Source: JAAFHS01 sp046049665
GTDB lineage: Bacteria > Pseudomonadota > Alphaproteobacteria > Rhodobacterales > Rhodobacteraceae
Direction: 5' to 3'
Assembly (NCBI GenBank): GCA_046049665.1
Contig: JBJOQW010000231.1
Span: 1 to 10,831 of the forward strand
DNA length: 10,831 nt
Shown: positions 4,607-10,831 of the stretch, piece by piece
Layout of the letters: each line of letters starts with the position of its first letter
Numbering within the stretch: the stretch's first letter is position 1
Notes under the pieces: model-generated
The model's database searches: none
What the model was told of the DNA's origin: nothing
What the model saw: only the letters and a program-made list of their open reading frames with translations
Made by a program: the position numbers and the translations under genes

Positions 4607-4696
4607 CCATGCCCTAGTGGCATGGAAACAGGGCTGGGCCGGATGCAATTCCGGCCCAGCCTGACCCGTCTTGAAGGGGGCATTTGCGGATGCCCC
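4607..4696 (+). promoter_or_regulatory. Three-hairpin element between rplL and rpoB
   Basis: Three stem-loops stand in a row. CCATGCC/GGCATGG (4607-4613/4619-4625) has loop CTAGT. A 12-bp stem, GGCTGGGCCGGA (4632-4643) with TCCGGCCCAGCC (4650-4661), has loop TGCAAT. GGGGCAT/ATGCCCC (4677-4683/4690-4696) has loop TTGCGG. None is followed by a T-run, so full termination is unlikely. In E. coli this same gap holds a partial attenuator and an RNase III site that lower rpoBC output relative to rplJL; these hairpins are candidates for that role here. The rest of the 239-bp gap (4697-4838) holds no supported gene, only the rpoB ribosome-binding site AAAAGGTG ending 9 nt before the start. Confidence 0.55.
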
Positions 4697-4838
4697 ATTC
4701 CAGGCGCGGTCGGGCTCGGGAGCGGTCCTACGGGACGGATCGCAGGTATTGGGCCCAACCCCCTACGGTGAAGCGGTGCATCTGTCGTGGCCCGACGATG
4801 GATGTGGCGCGAGACACGGGCAAAAGGTGCACTAGAGC

Positions 4839-7800
4839 ATGGCGCAGCAAGCATACGTTGGTCAGAAACGTATTCGTCGGTACTTTGGCAAAATCCGCGA
4901 AGTTCTGGAAATGCCGAACCTGATTGAGGTTCAGAAATCATCCTACGATCTGTTCCTGCAATCGGGCGAAGGCCCGAAGGCAACGGATGGCGAAGGGATT
5001 CAGGGCGTTTTCCAATCGGTCTTCCCGATCAAGGATTTCAACGAAACCTCAGTGCTGGAATTCGTGAAATACGAATTGGAAAAGCCGAAGTACGACGTTG
5101 ACGAATGCCAGCAGCGCGACATGACCTATGCAGCACCCCTGAAGGTGACGCTGCGCCTGATCGTGTTTGATGTCGATGAGCAGACGGGTGCAAAATCCGT
5201 CAAGGATATCAAGGAACAAGACGTCTACATGGGCGACATGCCCCTGATGACGCATAACGGCACGTTCATCGTGAACGGCACGGAACGCGTGATCGTCTCG
5301 CAAATGCACCGCTCGCCCGGCGTGTTCTTTGACCATGACAAGGGCAAGACGCACTCTTCGGGCAAACTGCTGTTCGCCTGCCGTATCATCCCGTATCGCG
5401 GCAGCTGGCTCGACTTTGAATTTGATGCCAAGGATCTGGTGTTCTCGCGCATCGACCGTCGCCGCAAACTGCCGGTCACGACGCTGCTTTATGCACTGGG
5501 CATGGATCAGGAAGGCATCATGGATGCCTATTATGAAACGGTGTCCTACAAGTATCTGAAGAACAAGGGCTGGGTCACGCGCTTCTTCCCGGAACGCATG
5601 CGCGGCACGCGTCCGCAGTTTGACGTGGTTGATGCGGCAACGGGCGATGTGATCTGCAAGGCAGGCGATAAGCTGACGCCTCGTATGGCCAATGACCTGA
5701 TCAAATCGGGCAAGGTGACAGAACTTCTGGTGCCGTTTGACCAGATTCTGGGGCGCTATGTGGCCAAGGACATCATCAACGAAGAAACCGGCGAAATCTG
5801 GGTGGAAGCGGGTGATGAGCTGACATGGGAGCTGGACCGTGATGGCGCTGTCAAAGGCGGCACGGTCAAGCTCTTGCTGGATCAGGGCATCGAAGACATT
5901 CCGGTGCTGGATATCGATAACGTCAACGTGGGGCCCTATATCCGCAACACGATGGCGGCTGACAAGAACATGGGCCGCGACACGGCGCTGATGGACATCT
6001 ACCGCGTGATGCGTCCGGGTGAACCACCAACGGTTGAGGCCGCAAGCCAGCTGTTCGACACGTTGTTCTTTGATAGCGAGCGTTACGATCTGTCAGCTGT
6101 TGGCCGCGTGAAAATGAACATGCGTCTGGATCTGGGCAAGCCCGATACGCAGCGCACGCTGGACCGTGACGACATCATCGCCTGCATCAAGGCGCTGACG
6201 GAACTGCGCGACGGCAAAGGCGAGATCGACGATATCGACCATCTGGGTAACCGCCGCGTCCGCTCGGTTGGTGAATTGATGGAAAACCAGTATCGCGTGG
6301 GCCTTCTGCGCATGGAACGCGCGATCAAGGAACGCATGTCGTCGGTGGAAATCGACACGATCATGCCGCAAGACCTGATCAACGCGAAACCTGCTGCGGC
6401 TGCGGTGCGTGAATTCTTCGGCTCAAGCCAGCTGTCGCAATTCATGGACCAGACGAACCCCTTGTCCGAAGTCACGCACAAGCGCCGTCTGTCAGCCCTT
6501 GGGCCCGGCGGTCTGACCCGCGAACGCGCAGGTTTCGAAGTGCGCGACGTTCACCCGACGCATTATGGCCGGATGTGCCCGATCGAAACGCCGGAAGGTC
6601 AGAACATCGGTCTGATCAACTCGCTGGCCACCTTTGCCCGCGTGAACAAGTATGGCTTCATCGAAACGCCGTACCGCAAGGTCATTGATAACAAGGTGAC
6701 CGATGAGGTCGTCTACATGTCCGCGACCGAGGAAATGCGCCACACCGTGGCGCAGGCCAACGCCGCGCAGGACGCCGAAGGGCGCTTCACGGATGATCTG
6801 ATTTCCAGCCGGAAATCGGGCGAATTCATGCTGAACCCGCCAGAAGCGATTGATCTGATCGACGTGTCGCCCAAGCAGTTGGTGTCGGTTGCGGCATCAT
6901 TGATCCCGTTCCTTGAAAATGACGACGCGAACCGCGCCTTGATGGGTTCGAACATGCAGCGTCAGGCCGTGCCTTTGCTGCAATCGGACGCGCCTTTCGT
7001 GGGCACCGGGATTGAAGCCGTGGTTGCGCGCGATTCTGGCGCTGCCATCATGGCCCGCCGGGCAGGGGTGATTGACCAGGTTGACGCTACACGTATCGTT
7101 GTGCGCGCCACCGAGATGCTGGAACCGGGTGAGCCGGGCGTTGACATCTACCGTCTGCGCAAATTCAAGCGGTCGAACCAGTCATCCTGCATCAACCAGC
7201 GTCCGCTGGTGAAGGTGGGCGATACGGTGGTCCGTGGCGAGGTTGTGGCCGATGGCCCCTGCACCGACATGGGCGAACTGGCACTGGGGCGGAACGTGGT
7301 TGTCGCGTTCATGCCGTGGAATGGCTACAACTACGAAGACTCGATCCTGATTTCCGAACGCATCCTGAAGGACGACGTGTTCACCTCGATCCACATCGAG
7401 GAATACGAAGTCGCGGCGCGTGACACGAAACTGGGGCCAGAGGAAATCACGCGCGATATCCCGAACGTGGGCGAAGAAGCCCTGCGCAATCTGGATGAAG
7501 CGGGCATCGTCTATATCGGTGCCGAAGTGCAGCCGGGTGACATTCTGGTGGGCAAGATCACGCCAAAGGGCGAAAGCCCGATGACACCGGAAGAAAAACT
7601 GCTGCGCGCGATCTTTGGTGAAAAGGCCAGCGATGTGCGCGACACATCCCTGCGTCTGCCGCCGGGTGCCTTTGGCACGATCGTCGAGGTGCGTGTGTTC
7701 AACCGCCACGGTGTGGACAAGGACGAACGCGCCCTGCAGATCGAGCGTGAAGAGGTCGAACGTCTGGCGCGTGACCGTGATGACGAGCTGACCATTCTGG

Positions 7801-8975
7801 AACGCAACATCTATTCGCGCCTGAAGACGCTGGTCATGGGCAAGACGGCTGTGAAAGGCCCGAAAGGCATCAAGACCGGCTCGACGATTGACGAAGAACT
7901 GCTTGGCACGCTGTCGCGTGGCCAGTGGTGGCAGCTTGCCCTGTCCGAAGAGAATGATGCCAAGGACGTGGAAGCACTGCATGACCAGTATGAAGCGCAG
8001 AAGCGCGCACTGGATCACCGGTTCGAAGACAAGGTCGAAAAGGTGCGCCGTGGCGACGATCTGCCCCCCGGCGTGATGAAGATGGTCAAGGTCTTCGTGG
8101 CCGTGAAGCGCAAGCTGCAGCCGGGCGACAAGATGGCCGGACGTCACGGCAACAAGGGCGTGATTTCCAAGGTCGTGCCGGTCGAAGACATGCCGTTCCT
8201 TGCCGATGGCACGGCCGTCGATCTGGTTCTGAACCCGCTGGGCGTGCCATCGCGCATGAACGTGGGCCAGATTCTGGAAACGCACATGGGCTGGGCAGCA
8301 CGTGGCCTTGGCCTGCGCATTGATGAGGCACTGAAGGAATATCGCCGGTCCGGCGATATGACGCCGGTGCGCGAAGCGGTGCGTCTGGCCTATGGTGACG
8401 AGACCTATAACGAGGCCTTTGCCGACCGGAACGAGGATGATTTCCTTGAACTGGCAGGCAATGTCACCAAGGGCGTGCCAATTGCATCACCGGTGTTTGA
8501 CGGCGCCAAAGAGGCAGACGTGAACGATGCGCTGACACGCGCGGGCTTTGATACCTCGGGTCAGTCCGTGGTGTTCGATGGCCGCACGGGTGAGCAGTTT
8601 GCGCGCAAGGTCACAGTCGGCGTGAAGTACATGCTGAAACTGCACCACCTTGTCGATGACAAGCTGCACGCACGTTCGACCGGGCCATACAGCCTTGTGA
8701 CCCAGCAGCCGCTGGGTGGTAAGGCGCAGTTCGGTGGTCAGCGTCTGGGGGAAATGGAGGTCTGGGCTCTGGAAGCCTACGGTGCCGCCTATACCCTGCA
8801 GGAAATGCTGACGGTCAAGTCGGACGACGTGGCAGGCCGGACCAAGGTGTACGAGAGCATCGTCAAGGGCGAGGACAACTTCGAAGCCGGCGTGCCGGAA
8901 TCGTTCAACGTCCTTGTCAAGGAAGTGCGCGGCCTTGGCCTCAACATGGAACTCCTGGATGCGGAGGAAGAGTGA
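4839..8975 (+). CDS. rpoB: DNA-directed RNA polymerase subunit beta
   Basis: 1378 aa, complete, about 36 longer than E. coli and normal for alphaproteobacteria. With beta' it forms the catalytic core of RNA polymerase. The N-terminus QQAYVGQKRIRRYFGKIREV is typical. The rifampicin pocket, GSSQLSQFMDQTNPLSEVTHKRRLSALGPGG in two stretches from residue 528, has Gln534, Asp537, His547 and Ser552, equivalent to E. coli 513, 516, 526 and 531, all wild type. E. coli Asn518 is Thr539 here. Further blocks are PIETPEGQNIGLINSLA, the active-site GDKMAGRHGNKG with Lys1098 and Lys1106 (E. coli 1065 and 1073), and the C-terminal EMEVWALEAYGAAYTLQEML from 1305, which joins beta'. The start fits the family N-terminus and an upstream AAAAGGTG. 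No frameshift is seen. rpoC follows after 91 bp. Confidence 0.99.
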   Translation: MAQQAYVGQKRIRRYFGKIREVLEMPNLIEVQKSSYDLFLQSGEGPKATDGEGIQGVFQSVFPIKDFNETSVLEFVKYELEKPKYDVDECQQRDMTYAAPLKVTLRLIVFDVDEQTGAKSVKDIKEQDVYMGDMPLMTHNGTFIVNGTERVIVSQMHRSPGVFFDHDKGKTHSSGKLLFACRIIPYRGSWLDFEFDAKDLVFSRIDRRRKLPVTTLLYALGMDQEGIMDAYYETVSYKYLKNKGWVTRFFPERMRGTRPQFDVVDAATGDVICKAGDKLTPRMANDLIKSGKVTELLVPFDQILGRYVAKDIINEETGEIWVEAGDELTWELDRDGAVKGGTVKLLLDQGIEDIPVLDIDNVNVGPYIRNTMAADKNMGRDTALMDIYRVMRPGEPPTVEAASQLFDTLFFDSERYDLSAVGRVKMNMRLDLGKPDTQRTLDRDDIIACIKALTELRDGKGEIDDIDHLGNRRVRSVGELMENQYRVGLLRMERAIKERMSSVEIDTIMPQDLINAKPAAAAVREFFGSSQLSQFMDQTNPLSEVTHKRRLSALGPGGLTRERAGFEVRDVHPTHYGRMCPIETPEGQNIGLINSLATFARVNKYGFIETPYRKVIDNKVTDEVVYMSATEEMRHTVAQANAAQDAEGRFTDDLISSRKSGEFMLNPPEAIDLIDVSPKQLVSVAASLIPFLENDDANRALMGSNMQRQAVPLLQSDAPFVGTGIEAVVARDSGAAIMARRAGVIDQVDATRIVVRATEMLEPGEPGVDIYRLRKFKRSNQSSCINQRPLVKVGDTVVRGEVVADGPCTDMGELALGRNVVVAFMPWNGYNYEDSILISERILKDDVFTSIHIEEYEVAARDTKLGPEEITRDIPNVGEEALRNLDEAGIVYIGAEVQPGDILVGKITPKGESPMTPEEKLLRAIFGEKASDVRDTSLRLPPGAFGTIVEVRVFNRHGVDKDERALQIEREEVERLARDRDDELTILERNIYSRLKTLVMGKTAVKGPKGIKTGSTIDEELLGTLSRGQWWQLALSEENDAKDVEALHDQYEAQKRALDHRFEDKVEKVRRGDDLPPGVMKMVKVFVAVKRKLQPGDKMAGRHGNKGVISKVVPVEDMPFLADGTAVDLVLNPLGVPSRMNVGQILETHMGWAARGLGLRIDEALKEYRRSGDMTPVREAVRLAYGDETYNEAFADRNEDDFLELAGNVTKGVPIASPVFDGAKEADVNDALTRAGFDTSGQSVVFDGRTGEQFARKVTVGVKYMLKLHHLVDDKLHARSTGPYSLVTQQPLGGKAQFGGQRLGEMEVWALEAYGAAYTLQEMLTVKSDDVAGRTKVYESIVKGEDNFEAGVPESFNVLVKEVRGLGLNMELLDAEEE

Positions 8976-9030
8976 GGGAAAAGTCTTCTGAAGACTTTTC
9001 GCAAATTTCTTCAAAAGAAATTTGTCCCTC
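8974..9030 (+). other. AT-rich tandem hairpins between rpoB and rpoC
   Basis: GAAAAGTCTT (8978-8987), CTG and AAGACTTTTC (8991-9000) form a 10-bp hairpin. One base later CAAATTTCTT (9002-9011), CAA and AAGAAATTTG (9015-9024) form another of 10 bp. Outside both, GAGGGA (8974-8979) can pair with TCCCTC (9025-9030), making a three-way junction. It begins in the rpoB stop codon. The stretch is strikingly AT-rich against its neighbours. The rpoC ribosome-binding site AGGGA (9055-9059) follows, 7 nt before its start. Possible roles are an RNA-processing site, a partial pause or terminator, or a copy of a dispersed palindrome. Confidence 0.65.
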
Positions 9031-9066
9031 TCCTTCCGACCGCAGCCTTCTCTTAGGGAATGAAAA

Positions 9067-10831
<1,765 letters not shown>

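Noticed and set aside
4684..4923. Possible 79-aa gene on the plus strand in the rplL-rpoB gap
   Set aside because: It begins inside the third hairpin, has no ribosome-binding site, overlaps the rpoB start out of frame and is Arg-rich without motifs.
4156..4983. 275-codon minus-strand frame over rplL, the rplL-rpoB gap and the rpoB start
   Set aside because: It crosses a certain gene and the hairpin spacer; composition is that of a shadow frame.
6420..6500. Possible rifampicin-resistance substitution in rpoB
   Set aside because: All the main resistance positions (Gln534, Asp537, His547, Ser552) are wild type; Thr539 at the E. coli Asn518 position is probably lineage variation.
7182..8285. 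367-codon open frame on the minus strand inside rpoB
   Set aside because: Antisense shadow of rpoB, with no start context or domain to support it.

Overview
The window is a GC-rich alphaproteobacterial chromosome segment, most likely from the Rhodobacterales (Rhodobacteraceae). This rests on the protein sequences as I recognise them (NusG beginning MAKRWYSVSVLSNFE, RpoB of 1378 aa, the long L11) and on the gene order tuf / tRNA-Trp / secE / nusG / rplKAJL / rpoBC. No database search was run, so genus is not assigned. All genes lie on the + strand.

Layout. Positions 1-87 are the last 28 codons and stop of an EF-Tu gene, closed by a hairpin-plus-T-run terminator. Then comes the only unusual gene, a 184-aa protein (252-806) with a candidate Cys-His-Asn (CHAP/papain-like) catalytic triad. 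A complete tRNA-Trp (893-968) and secE (1160-1354) follow. secE is separated from nusG by one probable and one very strong terminator. A candidate nusG promoter starts inside the T-run of the strong terminator, so secE and nusG look like separate transcription units here.

From nusG (1570-2103) onward no convincing intrinsic terminator is seen, and the genes form one ribosomal-protein/RNA-polymerase operon: rplK, rplA, rplJ, rplL, rpoB and the 5' 42% or so of rpoC, which runs off the window. The spacers are rich in RNA structure. There is a candidate L1-binding leader before rplK, a long structured leader with several GAAA-capped hairpins before rplJ (the place of the L10 leader), three hairpins between rplL and rpoB, and an AT-rich tandem-hairpin module between rpoB and rpoC.

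How the genes fit together: EF-Tu, tRNA-Trp, L11, L1, L10 and L7/L12 serve translation (L11, L10 and L7/L12 build the ribosomal stalk that recruits factors such as EF-Tu). SecE serves protein export. NusG and the beta and beta' subunits serve transcription. The leaders before rplK and rplJ are where L1 and the L10-L7/L12 complex would be expected to repress their own synthesis.

Most of the window is ordinary, well-conserved core genome. The points most worth a second look are the orphan putative cysteine-peptidase-fold gene, a Leu replacing the conserved Pro of SecE, the terminator/promoter overlap before nusG, and the spacer RNA structures. I see no mobile element, CRISPR array or defence system.
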